Source: Cellulomonas sp. URHD0024 (GTDB taxonomy: Bacteria > Actinomycetota > Actinomycetes > Actinomycetales > Cellulomonadaceae). From it: DNA of 64,000 nucleotides. Of the stretch, positions 25,224-33,805 are shown piece by piece (the first letter of the stretch is position 1; every line of letters starts with the position of its first letter). The notes below the pieces were generated by a model, which saw nothing but the letters and a program-made list of their open reading frames with translations, did no database searches and was not told the origin of the DNA. The DNA lies in contig NZ_KE384506.1 in NCBI RefSeq assembly GCF_000426185.1, forward strand, positions 189,011 through 253,010. Reading direction: 5' to 3'. Both the position numbers and the translations under genes were made by a program.

Positions 25224-26350
25224 CCAGCACCGTCCCTCGACCGACCGTCACGCGACGGATCGACGAGAGGATCAACCCGTCCACCAAGGAGCGGTTCGGC
25301 TCGGCGCTCAGTGACAACCGGGTCGGCCTCGTCGTCCTCATCGCCCTCCTGGTCGTGGCGATCGGCTCGGCCCGCCCGACGTTCTGGAACCCGCAGTTCG
25401 TCATGGGGCCGATGCTCACGAACATCGCGATCTACAGCGTCGTCGGGCTCTCCCAGATGGCCGTCCTCTCCATCGGGCAGATGAACCTCGCGGTCGGCGG
25501 GATGGCGGCCACCGGAGGGCTCGGCGCGGCCATCGCGCTCGACCACGGCGCGCCGCTCGTCGTCGGGATGGTCGTCGGCGTGATCGCGGGGGCGGCCTGC
25601 GGGGCCGTGTGCGGGCTCCTGGTGACCCGCGCCGACGTGAACTCGTTCGTCGTCACCCTCGCGATGAGCTTCGCCCTGCTCGGGCTCGTCCCGGCGGTGT
25701 ACGGCTGGGTCAGCACCGGTGCCGCGATCACGGTGGACACCCCCGGGCTCGCCGAGCTCGGCCGCTGGACGACCGCGAACCTGTGCCTCGGCAACACCTG
25801 CGGGCCGGCCGGGGTGCCCCTGCTCCTGTTCCTGTCCATCGCGACGATGGTCGTGGTGGCCTTCGGCTACGCGCGGACCCGGGTCGGTCGCGAGACCCTG
25901 CTCACCGGCAGCAGCGCCCAGGCGGCCCTGCTGTCCGCGATCCCCGTGGGCCGCCGCGTGACCTCCGTGCACGCGCTGTCCGGTGCGCTCGCCGGGCTCG
26001 CCGGTGTGATGCTCGGCGCGAGCACCGGATCGTTCACACCCTCGATCGGGCAGGAGTTCCTGATCCCGTCGTTCCTGGGCCCGATCCTCGGCGGCACGCT
26101 CTTGGTCGGCGGCTACGTGTCGGTGCTGGGCACGTCCCTGGGCATCGCGCTCACCGTGCTCATCCGGCAGGGGCTGCTGCTGTTCGGGGTGGGTATCGAG
26201 GGCCTGAACATCCTCCTCGGCAGCGTGCTGCTCCTCGCGCTGTGCACCGACCGGATCCGCGACGTGATGAGCCAGCGCTCGCGGCTGCGGGCAAGCCTCC
26301 AGGGCGTGCCTGCGAGCGAACCGTCCAGCGAAGGGAAGGTGGCCGCATGA
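25220..26350 (+). CDS. ABC sugar importer permease 1 (BPD_transp_2 type)
   Basis: 376 residues with about nine to ten hydrophobic helices, of the RbsC/RhaP permease family. It has QMAVLSIGQMNLAVGGMAATGG early on, the cytoplasmic loop after LVTRADVNSFVVTLAMSF, and PSFLGPILGGTLLVGGY near the end. It pairs with the second permease to form the channel for the sugar. ATGA overlaps connect it to the genes on either side. Confidence 0.9.
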   Translation: MTSTVPRPTVTRRIDERINPSTKERFGSALSDNRVGLVVLIALLVVAIGSARPTFWNPQFVMGPMLTNIAIYSVVGLSQMAVLSIGQMNLAVGGMAATGGLGAAIALDHGAPLVVGMVVGVIAGAACGAVCGLLVTRADVNSFVVTLAMSFALLGLVPAVYGWVSTGAAITVDTPGLAELGRWTTANLCLGNTCGPAGVPLLLFLSIATMVVVAFGYARTRVGRETLLTGSSAQAALLSAIPVGRRVTSVHALSGALAGLAGVMLGASTGSFTPSIGQEFLIPSFLGPILGGTLLVGGYVSVLGTSLGIALTVLIRQGLLLFGVGIEGLNILLGSVLLLALCTDRIRDVMSQRSRLRASLQGVPASEPSSEGKVAA

Positions 26351-27417
26351 GCGGGGACACCACGGCGGCGGACCGGAGCGCCCGGGCGCGCCGCTGGTCG
26401 GCGAAGGACCTGCTGCGCCGGCAGACGACGACGCTCGTCTTCGTCGTGATCGTCGGGGTGGTCGTGCTGACGGTCCAGTCGTCCGGCGGCTTCCTCTCGC
26501 GCATCTCGATCGAGACGTTCTTCCAGTTCCTCGCGATCCCCGTCGTCATCGGCCTCGCACAGATGGCGACCCTCGCGGTGGGCCAGATGAACCTGGCGGT
26601 GGGCGCGATCGGCGGCTTCGCCGCGTGCCTCGCGGGCATCCTGATGGCGGACGCCGGCCTGCCGGTGTGGCTCGGGGCGGTGGTCGCCGTGCTCGCCGGG
26701 CTCGCGTGCGGCCTGATCAACGGCGTGATCGTCGTCCTGACCCAGATCAACGGCTTCATCGTGACGCTCGCGACGATGACCATCCTGTCGGGCGTGCAGT
26801 ACGCGCTCGTCGGGACCAGGACGGTGACGAGCGACGCCTGGCCCCAGCTGCAGTCCCTGGGCAGCGCGCGCCCGCTCGGCGTGCCGCTCATCTTCTGGCT
26901 CTCCCTCGCGATCGCGGGTCTGCTCTCCCTCGCCTACCGGCACGCGCTCGTCGCCCGCAAGATGCTGGCCTCGGGTGGCAACCCGCTGGCCGCCACCCTG
27001 TCCGGCATCTCGAACTCACGCTCGCTCATCGCGGCGCACGGCCTGTCGGGTCTGCTCTGCGGCGTCGCGGCCCTGCTCGTGCTGTGCTCGCTGCCCGGCG
27101 TGAACAAGAGCATCGGCGGTGACTGGCTGCTGCCCAGCTTCGCGGCTCCCATCATCGGCGGGGTCGCGCTCACGGGCGGCGGTGTCGCGGTCCTCGGAAC
27201 CGTGCTCGCGGCGACGATCGTGCGGCTCGTCGACACCGCGCGCGCCGCGTTCCAGCTCGACCCGAGCTGGGTCAACCTGGTGATCGGGGCGGTCGTGCTC
27301 GGCACCGTCGCCCTCGGCCAGGCCAACCGTCGCCCGAAGGGCCTCGTGCGGGTCAGGCCGACCGGGCCGTCACGCGCGTCGACCTCCGAGGCGACCCCGA
27401 CCGGAGGTGTCGCGTGA
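26347..27417 (+). CDS. ABC sugar importer permease 2 (BPD_transp_2 type)
   Basis: 356 residues, homologous to permease 1. It has QMATLAVGQMNLAVGAIGGFAA, TQINGFIVTLATMTILSGVQY, SRSLIAAHGLSGLLCGVAAL and PSFAAPIIGGVALTGGGV. Two different permease genes imply a heterodimeric channel. It overlaps the previous stop by ATGA and the next start by GTGA. Confidence 0.9.
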   Translation: MSGDTTAADRSARARRWSAKDLLRRQTTTLVFVVIVGVVVLTVQSSGGFLSRISIETFFQFLAIPVVIGLAQMATLAVGQMNLAVGAIGGFAACLAGILMADAGLPVWLGAVVAVLAGLACGLINGVIVVLTQINGFIVTLATMTILSGVQYALVGTRTVTSDAWPQLQSLGSARPLGVPLIFWLSLAIAGLLSLAYRHALVARKMLASGGNPLAATLSGISNSRSLIAAHGLSGLLCGVAALLVLCSLPGVNKSIGGDWLLPSFAAPIIGGVALTGGGVAVLGTVLAATIVRLVDTARAAFQLDPSWVNLVIGAVVLGTVALGQANRRPKGLVRVRPTGPSRASTSEATPTGGVA

Positions 27418-28952
27418 CCACCACGACCTCGTCGCCGTGGGCCCTCGAGGTCCGCGCCGTGAGCAAGGCGTTCCCCGGTGTCCGGGCGCTCGACGCCGTC
27501 AACCTGCGCCTCGCACCCGGCGAGGTGCACGCGCTCCTCGGGGAGAACGGCGCCGGCAAGTCGACGCTCATCAAGATCCTCACCGGTATCCAGACCGCCG
27601 ACACGGGGCAGATCCTCGTCGGCGGGACCGAGCGCGTCTTCCACTCGGCGCACGAGGCGACCGCCGCCGGGATCGGTGCCGTCCACCAGGAGCGCAACGT
27701 CGTCACCGCGTTCACCGTCGCGGAGAACATCGCGCTCGGCAACACCCCGACCCGCCACGGGCGCGTCGACTGGCGCGCCGTGCGCGACGGCGCCCGGCGG
27801 GTGCTCGACATGCTCGACTTCCGGATCGACCCCGACACCCCGATGAACCGGCTCTCGCCCGCGCAGACCCAGCTCGTCGAGATCGCCCGCGGCCTCTACG
27901 CCGACAGTGCGGTGCTGCTCCTCGACGAGCCCACCGCCTCCATCAGCGACAACGAGTCCGGCCTGCTCTTCGACGTCGTCCACCGCCTGACCGACCAGGG
28001 CCGGGCCGTGCTGTTCGTCAGCCACAAGCTCGAAGAGGTGTTCGCGCACTGCCGGACCGCGACGGTCTTCCGGGACGGGCGCTCCGTGGCGGAGGCCGTC
28101 CAGCTCGCGGACGTCGACCGCGACACGGTCGTCGACCTGCTCGTCGGCAGGACCCTGGCCAAGCTCGACGTGCCCGACCGGGCCCCGGACCGGACCAGCA
28201 CGCCCGCGATCGAGCTCCGCGGTGTGGAGACCGAGCGCGGTCACCGCTCGGTGGACCTCTCGGTCCACCGCGGCGAGATCGTCGGCCTGTACGGCCTCGT
28301 CGGCGCCGGCCGCACGGAGCTCGCGCACGCCCTGCTCGGGCTCGACAAGATCACCGGCGGTGAGGTCCGCGTGTCGGGGGAGGTCGTGCGGATCAAGGAC
28401 GTCGGCGACGCACTGTCGCGGCACCGGATCGGCTACGTCACCGAGGACCGCAAGGCCGAGGGGTTGTTCCTCGACCAGACCGTCGCGCGCAACCTCACCG
28501 TCACGGTGCTCGGCCAGCTGTCCAACCGCTGGGGCGTGCTGCGCCGCAAGGCCGCACGCGTGGCCGCCGACGAGTACATCGACAGCCTCGACATCAGGGT
28601 CTCGTCCCGCGACCAGATCGTCGGCCAGCTCTCGGGCGGCAACCAGCAGAAGGTCTCGCTCGGCAAGTGGCTCGCCGCCCGCACCGACATCCTGGTGATC
28701 GACGAACCCACGGTCGGCATCGACGTCCGGACCAAGGGCGCGTTCTACCGGCTGATCTGGGACCTCGCCGACCAGGGCAAGGCGGTGCTCGTCATCTCGA
28801 GCGACCTGGCGGAGATGGTCACGCTCGTCGACACGATCGCCGTGATGCAGGACTTCGAGGTGACCGGGCACGTCGCCAACACGCACGACTACGACGAGAT
28901 GAGCAAGGCGGTCATCCGCCTCGTCCACCGCACGTCCGAGAACGTCGCATGA
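27414..28952 (+). CDS. ABC sugar importer ATPase, two-domain (MglA/RbsA type)
   Basis: 512 residues with two fused ABC domains. Domain 1 has GENGAGKSTLIKIL, LSPAQTQLVEIARGL and LLLDEPTASIS. Domain 2 has a degenerate loop GLVGAGRTELAHALLG, LSGGNQQKVSLGKWLA and VIDEPTVGIDVRTK. Unequal halves of this kind are typical of carbohydrate importers. It powers the two preceding permeases. The GTG at 27414 overlaps the upstream stop. Confidence 0.92.
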   Translation: MTTTTSSPWALEVRAVSKAFPGVRALDAVNLRLAPGEVHALLGENGAGKSTLIKILTGIQTADTGQILVGGTERVFHSAHEATAAGIGAVHQERNVVTAFTVAENIALGNTPTRHGRVDWRAVRDGARRVLDMLDFRIDPDTPMNRLSPAQTQLVEIARGLYADSAVLLLDEPTASISDNESGLLFDVVHRLTDQGRAVLFVSHKLEEVFAHCRTATVFRDGRSVAEAVQLADVDRDTVVDLLVGRTLAKLDVPDRAPDRTSTPAIELRGVETERGHRSVDLSVHRGEIVGLYGLVGAGRTELAHALLGLDKITGGEVRVSGEVVRIKDVGDALSRHRIGYVTEDRKAEGLFLDQTVARNLTVTVLGQLSNRWGVLRRKAARVAADEYIDSLDIRVSSRDQIVGQLSGGNQQKVSLGKWLAARTDILVIDEPTVGIDVRTKGAFYRLIWDLADQGKAVLVISSDLAEMVTLVDTIAVMQDFEVTGHVANTHDYDEMSKAVIRLVHRTSENVA

Positions 28953-29281
28953 TCGTCGCTCTCCACTCCGAGCTGCGGTCCGGTGCCGTCGACGGATACC
29001 GAGCCGAGCACCGGCGGATCCCCGACGACCTCGCGACGTCCTTCGCCCGGGTGGGCATCCACGACTGGACGATCTGGCGGTCCGGCGAGCGGCTGTTCCA
29101 CCTCGTGACCTGCGACGACTTCGACGCGGCGATGGCCGAGCTCGCCGACGACCCAGCGAACGAGCGGTGGCAGGCGACCATCGGGGAGTTCGTCGAGGCG
29201 TTCCGGGACGCCGACGGCACCGCCGCGCTGGCACCGCTCGAGCAGGTGTGGTCGCTGGCGACGCAGGAGGACGCGTCGTGA
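28949..29281 (+). CDS. L-rhamnose/L-fucose mutarotase family protein (DUF718)
   Basis: A 110-residue dimeric alpha/beta-barrel type protein of the RhaM family (PF05336). It keeps the first strand VALHSEL, then YRAEHRRIPDDLATSFARVGIHDWTIWRSGERLFHLV, with the conserved His and Trp of the sugar-binding site. It interconverts sugar anomers and would supply the beta-anomer to the dehydrogenase. The ATG at 28949 overlaps the ATPase stop (ATGA). Confidence 0.9.
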   Translation: MIVALHSELRSGAVDGYRAEHRRIPDDLATSFARVGIHDWTIWRSGERLFHLVTCDDFDAAMAELADDPANERWQATIGEFVEAFRDADGTAALAPLEQVWSLATQEDAS

Positions 29282-29370
29282 GGCTCGACCCCGTGACCTC
29301 AGGACCGCGCGCGCGTGCCATATTGGGCCGCACGGGACGGACGGCCGCCCCCGGGAGCGCAGGGGAGTCC

Positions 29371-30141
29371 ATGAGCACGGAACCGGTCGTCGCGCGGATC
29401 TCTCGCTCGGTGCTGTCCGACGAGATCTACCTCGTCGTGCGCGAGATGATCCTCAGCCACGACATCGAGCCCGAGCAGCGGATCAACATCGACGGCCTCT
29501 CCGCCCGGCTCGGCGTCTCGCCCACGCCCCTGCGGGAGGCCCTCGCCCGGCTCGAGTCCGAGGGGCTCGTCGTCAAGACGCCGCTGCGCGGCTACACCGC
29601 GACGCCCCTGCTCAGCGTCCGCGAGTTCGTCGAGCTGTCGCAGTTCCGCACACTGATCGAGCCGTGGACCGCGCGCGCCGCGGCCGCGTCGATCGACGCC
29701 GACGGGATCGCCCAGATCACCGCCGAGCTCGAGTCCGCGCGCCGGACGCTCGAGGAAGACCTCGACGACGTCACCGCCTACCGTGCGCTCACCGAGCACG
29801 ACGCCCGCTTCCACACCCTCCTGGCGAGCCTGGCCGGCAACGGTCTGGTCGTGCAGGCCTTCGAGCGCATCCACTTCCACCTGCACTTCCTGCGGCTGTA
29901 CCTCGCGTCGCGGGCGGTCTCTCTGCACGACGACGAGCAGGCCGAGTTCGTCCACCAGCGGTTCGGGGAGTACTACCGGGCCCGAGGTCAACGCTCGTGG
30001 GTGGTCGAGGAGCACTCGGCGATCGCCGCTGCGGTCATCGCCGGGCAGGGCGACGAGGCCGCGCGGCTGGTGCAGGAGCACATCGAGTCGTCGCGACGGC
30101 GGTTCGAACCGGTGGTGGCTGCGCTGGCGGGCGGGCACTGA
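29371..30141 (+). CDS. GntR-family regulator, FadR/FCD type
   Basis: 256 residues. The winged HTH (about 10-80) contains YLVVREMILSHDIEPEQRI, LSARLGVSPTPLREALARLESEGLV and TPLRGYTA. An all-helical FCD effector domain follows, with the Asp/His metal-ligand pattern in LTEHDARFHTLL and a later EEHSAIAAAVIAG. It probably senses a pathway acid and controls both arms through 22701-23020. AGGGGAG precedes the ATG at 29371. An in-frame GTG at 29278, overlapping the mutarotase stop, would add 31 residues, but these look non-coding. Confidence 0.85.
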   Translation: MSTEPVVARISRSVLSDEIYLVVREMILSHDIEPEQRINIDGLSARLGVSPTPLREALARLESEGLVVKTPLRGYTATPLLSVREFVELSQFRTLIEPWTARAAAASIDADGIAQITAELESARRTLEEDLDDVTAYRALTEHDARFHTLLASLAGNGLVVQAFERIHFHLHFLRLYLASRAVSLHDDEQAEFVHQRFGEYYRARGQRSWVVEEHSAIAAAVIAGQGDEAARLVQEHIESSRRRFEPVVAALAGGH

Positions 30142-30171
30142 CGCACCCGGGTCAGGTGGTTCTGGGGGGCC

Positions 30172-30918
30172 GTGCGCCGCCGGTCGGGCTCGGCCGTCGC
30201 GTCCTCGAGCGAGGCCGGTGCCGTGTTCATCAGCACGAGACCGTGCTTGCCCTACGCTCTCGACGCGCGCGACATCCCCCTGCCGCGCGAGCTGCGGCCG
30301 CCGCTGCACTGGCGTGCGTTCCTGCGGGGGTTCTGGGTCTCGCCGCGGCGGCATCCCGACTACGGCTGGGCCTGGATCACCCGGTTCCTGATGAACCTCG
30401 GGAACGCCCTGCTGCTGCTCTACCTGCTGTACTACCTCACCGACGCGGTCGGCCTGTCGGACCACGAGGCCGAGGACGCGGTCTTCGCGCTCACCGCGGT
30501 GTACGGCGTGTGCACCGTGGTCACCGCCTACGTCGGCGGCCGCTGGTCCGACCGGCTCCGCCGGCGCAAGGTGTTCGTCATCTGGTCGGGTCTGATCACG
30601 GCCGCTGCGCTGCAGCTGTTCGCCCTCGTCCCGACGATGCCGGCCGCCGACGTCGCCGCGGTCGTGCTGGGCATCGGGTTCGGCGCCTACACGGCCGTCG
30701 ACTTCGCCCTCATCACCCAGGTGCTGCCCGAGGCGGGCGACCGCGGGAAGGACCTCGGCGTCATCAACATCGCCAACACGTTGCCCCAGGTGCTCGCCCC
30801 GGCCATCGCCGCAGCGGTCCTCTGGGCCGGTCTGGGATACGTCGGCCTGTACACCCTGGCGGCGGTCGTGAGCGTGCTCGGCTCGATCCTCGTGGTGCGG
30901 ATCCGCGGCGTCGCCTGA
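30172..30918 (+). pseudogene. C-terminal half of an MFS transporter
   Basis: 248 residues that align in character with the second half of a 12-helix MFS protein. The central cytoplasmic linker (IPLPRELRPPLHW, then a GFWVSPRRHPDYGWAW segment) leads into helices 7-12 with GRWSDRLRRRKVF and IANTLPQVLAPAIAAAVLW. Helices 1-6 are absent, and the 30 bases before the GTG show no trace of them. It lies 30 bases after the GntR gene in the same frame. Most likely a deletion remnant; a half-size transporter forming dimers is possible but rare. Confidence 0.65.
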
Positions 30919-30966
30919 GGAACAGGCGCGGGACCGTGCCACTGTCGGGGGCCGACCGAGGTCACG

Positions 30967-31665
30967 TCACAGGTCGTCGGCGACCCCGCGTCGACGGCGC
31001 CAGACGAGCACGGCGCCGAAGGTCACCGACACGATCGCGATGCCCGCGAGCTCGCGTACCTGGGCCCCGGTTGCGGCCAGCGAGCCGTGGGTGGGCACGT
31101 CGTCGTCGTCGGTGGGCAGGAGCACCGACGGCCCGCCGGAGACCGCCTGGGTCAGCATGACCATGTCGACCACGCTGGCCGCGCTGAGCGTGCCGACCGT
31201 CGCGGCGGTGTCGAACGCGACCTCGAGCGTGACGCTTGCCTGCTGCCCCGGGGCGAGCACGGGCCCGCTCCAGGTCGAACCCCCGGCGACAGCAGCGCCG
31301 TCGACCCGCAGGGTCAGGTGGCCGGCGAGGTCGGCAGAACCCGAGCCGATTCCGTCGGCAGCGTGCAGCGTCAGGCGCGCCGTCACGCTCGACGCGTTGC
31401 GCGCCCACAGCGTCGCGACGGAGACGTCGCCCGGGACGACTCGAGACGGGCTCGTGAACAACGCTCCCGTCAGCGCCGGCGACCAGCTCGTGCCATCGAG
31501 CGACAGGAGGATCCCATCGGCCGCAGCCGCGGGGCCCGCGGTACCGAGCATCGCCGCCGTCGCGAGCACGAGCGACGCTACGCCCGCCGACACCCGGCGC
31601 CGCACGCGGCCCCTTCGCCGTCCGGAGTTGTCCGCGTGCTTCGACGTTCCCTTGCGCGCGTTCAC
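30967..31665 (-). CDS. Exported protein with LAxTG sorting signal
   Basis: 232 residues. The GTG at 31665 overlaps the signal peptidase stop (GTGA). The order is a basic N-terminus, hydrophobic signal core ending AGPAAAADG, a beta-rich domain of about 150 residues (LLSLDGTSWSPALTG, LWARNASSVTARLTLHA, APGQQASVTLEVAFD), then SLAATGAQVREL, a membrane helix and RRRRG. LAATG fits the LAxTG signal used by class E sortases of actinobacteria. It probably anchors or caps the exported proteins of this cluster on the cell wall. No sortase gene is nearby. Confidence 0.8.
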   Translation of the reverse strand: MNARKGTSKHADNSGRRRGRVRRRVSAGVASLVLATAAMLGTAGPAAAADGILLSLDGTSWSPALTGALFTSPSRVVPGDVSVATLWARNASSVTARLTLHAADGIGSGSADLAGHLTLRVDGAAVAGGSTWSGPVLAPGQQASVTLEVAFDTAATVGTLSAASVVDMVMLTQAVSGGPSVLLPTDDDDVPTHGSLAATGAQVRELAGIAIVSVTFGAVLVWRRRRGVADDL

Positions 31666-32267
31666 GCCGACACCGGCCCCATCGTCGTCTCGTCGTCCGT
31701 CGCCGTCGCTCTGCTCTTCCTGTCGCGTGCCGCGCCGACCAGCATCCAGAGCGCGTAGGCGAAGAGGCCCGCAGCAGCGACCTTCGCCGCCCAGTGCGGT
31801 CGGTTGTGTCCGACCCACGTGTTCACGTACCCGAGGTACGGGACGTGGTACGCGACGACACCCCGGATCTGAGCGGCTCGCACGGGCGCGTCGGTGACGG
31901 CGTTCGCGTCACCCTTCGTGACGAGCACCAGGTCGCCGTTCGCCGCCCAGCCGGTGCCGACGACGCGGTGCGTGACGACCGCCGGCTCCCCAGACCTGAC
32001 CTGGTAGGTGACGACGTCACCGATCCGCACGTCTGTTGCGGGGGTCGGTCGAGAGACGACCAGCGTCCCGGGCGGCATCGTCGGGCGCATGCTCCCCGTG
32101 AGGACCGTGAACGGCATCGCACGCAGCACCGCCGGGGCCACGACCATCGCCAGCGCGACCAGGACGACGGCGGTGAGCAGCACCGACGACGCGAACGCAG
32201 CCAGCAGGCGCCAACCCCCGGGCGTCTGCCGGGCGGTCGTCGCGTGGCGGCCCACTACGGTCCGCAT
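31662..32267 (-). CDS. SipW-type signal peptidase I (S26B)
   Basis: 201 residues. An N-terminal membrane helix (LLAAFASSVLLTAVVLVALAM) is followed by the catalytic Ser in VLTGSMRPTMPPGTLVV and by the catalytic His, not Lys, in PAVVTHRVVG. The Ser-His dyad marks the SipW/ER-like branch. DVVTYQV and TKGDANAVTD complete the family motifs, and a second helix lies near the C-terminus. It should cleave the alternate signal peptides of the three upstream proteins. It overlaps the gene before it by 13 bases and the LAxTG gene by GTGA. Confidence 0.92.
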   Translation of the reverse strand: MRTVVGRHATTARQTPGGWRLLAAFASSVLLTAVVLVALAMVVAPAVLRAMPFTVLTGSMRPTMPPGTLVVSRPTPATDVRIGDVVTYQVRSGEPAVVTHRVVGTGWAANGDLVLVTKGDANAVTDAPVRAAQIRGVVAYHVPYLGYVNTWVGHNRPHWAAKVAAAGLFAYALWMLVGAARDRKSRATATDDETTMGPVSA

Positions 32268-32788
32268 CGCACGATCCTGCTGCCGCCGTTGCCCTGGACG
32301 TGCCCGACGACCGGACCGGCCACCGTGGACGACACACCTGGCCCCGAGAACGTGTACACGGTCTGCACGGTCACGCTGAGCGTGGCGCCTCCGTTGTTCG
32401 GCAGGTCCGAGGCCGTGACCTGCCGAGAGGTCGCGGGCGCCGTGACAGTGAAGGTCGCCGTCGCACCGTTCGCCACCTTGAGGGTGACGAGGAACGAGAG
32501 TGTCGCACCGGACGGCACAGGATTCTGCGCCGCGGGGGCCGGATCCCACGCCAGCAGCAGCCCGGGCACGTTGTCCGTGCACCGCAGGTTCACCGGTGGC
32601 GGGACCGTTCCGGAGGCGGTCGTGACGGTGCCGGTGACGGTCGCGGTGGCCGTCCACCATGCCCACGCCGCGCCACTGCCCCCGGCCACGAGGGCGATTG
32701 CCACGGCGCTGACCAGCGCCCCACGGCCCAGGGCGCGCCGGAGACGCCCCGGTCGGGTGGTGCCGTTGATCGTGCTGGTCACGTACAT
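32255..32788 (-). CDS. SipW-dependent exported protein, TasA-like
   Basis: 177 residues from the ATG at 32788. A basic stretch (TRPGRLRRALGRG) precedes a hydrophobic core ending GGSGAAWAWWTATATVTG. This is the alternate signal peptide layout in which the mature protein starts with an aromatic-rich beta strand. The mature part is Thr/Val-rich, predicted as a beta sandwich (SATLSFLVTLKVANGA is typical of its strands), with two cysteines. Relatives form surface fibres or pili-like material. It ends inside the SipW gene. Confidence 0.8.
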   Translation of the reverse strand: MYVTSTINGTTRPGRLRRALGRGALVSAVAIALVAGGSGAAWAWWTATATVTGTVTTASGTVPPPVNLRCTDNVPGLLLAWDPAPAAQNPVPSGATLSFLVTLKVANGATATFTVTAPATSRQVTASDLPNNGGATLSVTVQTVYTFSGPGVSSTVAGPVVGHVQGNGGSRIVRCGP

Positions 32789-32790
32789 CC

Positions 32791-33282
32791 TCAATTCGTC
32801 GACTGGTTGCGTGCGGTGACCGGCACGTTGAACGCCAGCGAGGACACCTGACCGGCCGGGAGCTGCACCGAGACGCACACGTCTGCGGAACCGCCGGCCG
32901 GGAGGACCGTGGGGCTCCATCCGGCGGGCAGGGGGGTGGCGCTGCAGGTCGCGCCCGAGACGACCCAGTACGTCACGACCGCACCGGCGGTGACGGCGGG
33001 ACCGGTTGCCGGGCCGACGTCGTACTGCCATCGACCCTGGCCAGACTGCGTCAGGCGCATGACGGCCGTCTTCGTCTCGGTGGGCCACCCGGTGAACGAC
33101 GGCGTGCCGACCCAGCCGGCGGTCAGCCCCATCGATCCGGTCGTGATGGTGGCACCGGACCCGAGGTTGACGTTGCGCGCCCATGCGGCGTACGCCGTCG
33201 TGCTCCCGGTGAACAGGAGCACGACGGCGACGACGACGATCAGACGTGCGCGGAAGCGCCCGGCCCGGTGGGCACCGGTCAG
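32791..33282 (-). CDS. SipW-dependent exported protein with probable CTG start
   Basis: 163 residues if translation starts at CTG 33282, which overlaps the upstream stop as CTGA and has AGGTGG about five bases ahead. The N-terminus then reads TGAHRAGRFRARLIVVVAVV and continues to GSTTAYAAWARN, a full basic-plus-hydrophobic export signal. The only conventional start, GTG 33222, would remove the basic part and half the hydrophobic core. The mature domain is beta-rich (LGSGATITTGSMGLTAGWVGT, TYWVVSGATCSATPLPAGW). Two cysteines are present. Confidence 0.7.
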   Translation of the reverse strand: MTGAHRAGRFRARLIVVVAVVLLFTGSTTAYAAWARNVNLGSGATITTGSMGLTAGWVGTPSFTGWPTETKTAVMRLTQSGQGRWQYDVGPATGPAVTAGAVVTYWVVSGATCSATPLPAGWSPTVLPAGGSADVCVSVQLPAGQVSSLAFNVPVTARNQSTN

Positions 33283-33805
33283 AGCGCCACCTGCTGCACG
33301 GACACGGTGGTGTCGGCGAGGTTCACCGACGTGTTCTGCCCCGTGGTCACGTCCGGGAAGGTGATCGTGTACGTCACCGTGAAGTGGTAGGTGCGCGGGG
33401 TGCCGGAGTTGCTGGCGGCGAACGCGAACGCGCTACCGCTGCCGGTGACTCCCGCAGGTGCGACGACGCTCCGGGACGCCGTCAGGACCCCCGCGTCGAG
33501 GGCGCCGCCGCTGATCGTGATGTCGGCGGCGAGGTGGTCGCCCGTGGCGCTCACGTCGAACGACCGCGTGAAGGTCACCGCGTCCCCGGGCACCAGGCGG
33601 ACGGCGTTGATGTCGGCGATCGTGGAACCGTTCGCCCATGCCCAGGTGACCGGGCCGGCCGGCGCGACGGCGAGGTTGCCGGCCGCGATGGCGGCGCCCG
33701 AGCCGAGGTTGGCCGAGCCGTTCCATGTCGCGAACGTGCCTGCTCTCCGAGGAGCAGGGCGACGCCGAAACCGAGCGCGAGGGCGCCCTTGGTCGTCTTG
33801 CGCAT
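33279..33805 (-). pseudogene. Alternate-signal exported protein (TIGR04089 type), frameshifted
   Basis: The ATG at 33805, with GAGAGG upstream, starts MRKTTKGALALGFGVALLLG, the hallmark of the alternate-signal exported family. The frame then breaks. The expected continuation GAGTFATWNGSANLGSGAAI is present one frame over, and the rest (PGDAVTFTRSFDVSATGDHL to VQQVAL) is intact to the TGA at 33279. Restoring one G near 33750 gives 175 codons plus stop. This is a one-base deletion, by mutation, phase variation or sequencing error. It would be the first gene of the secretion operon. Confidence 0.8.

Noticed and set aside
29278..29370. N-terminal extension of the GntR regulator from GTG 29278
   Set aside because: Although it overlaps the mutarotase stop neatly, the added residues do not resemble the family and a good RBS precedes ATG 29371. 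It remains possible.
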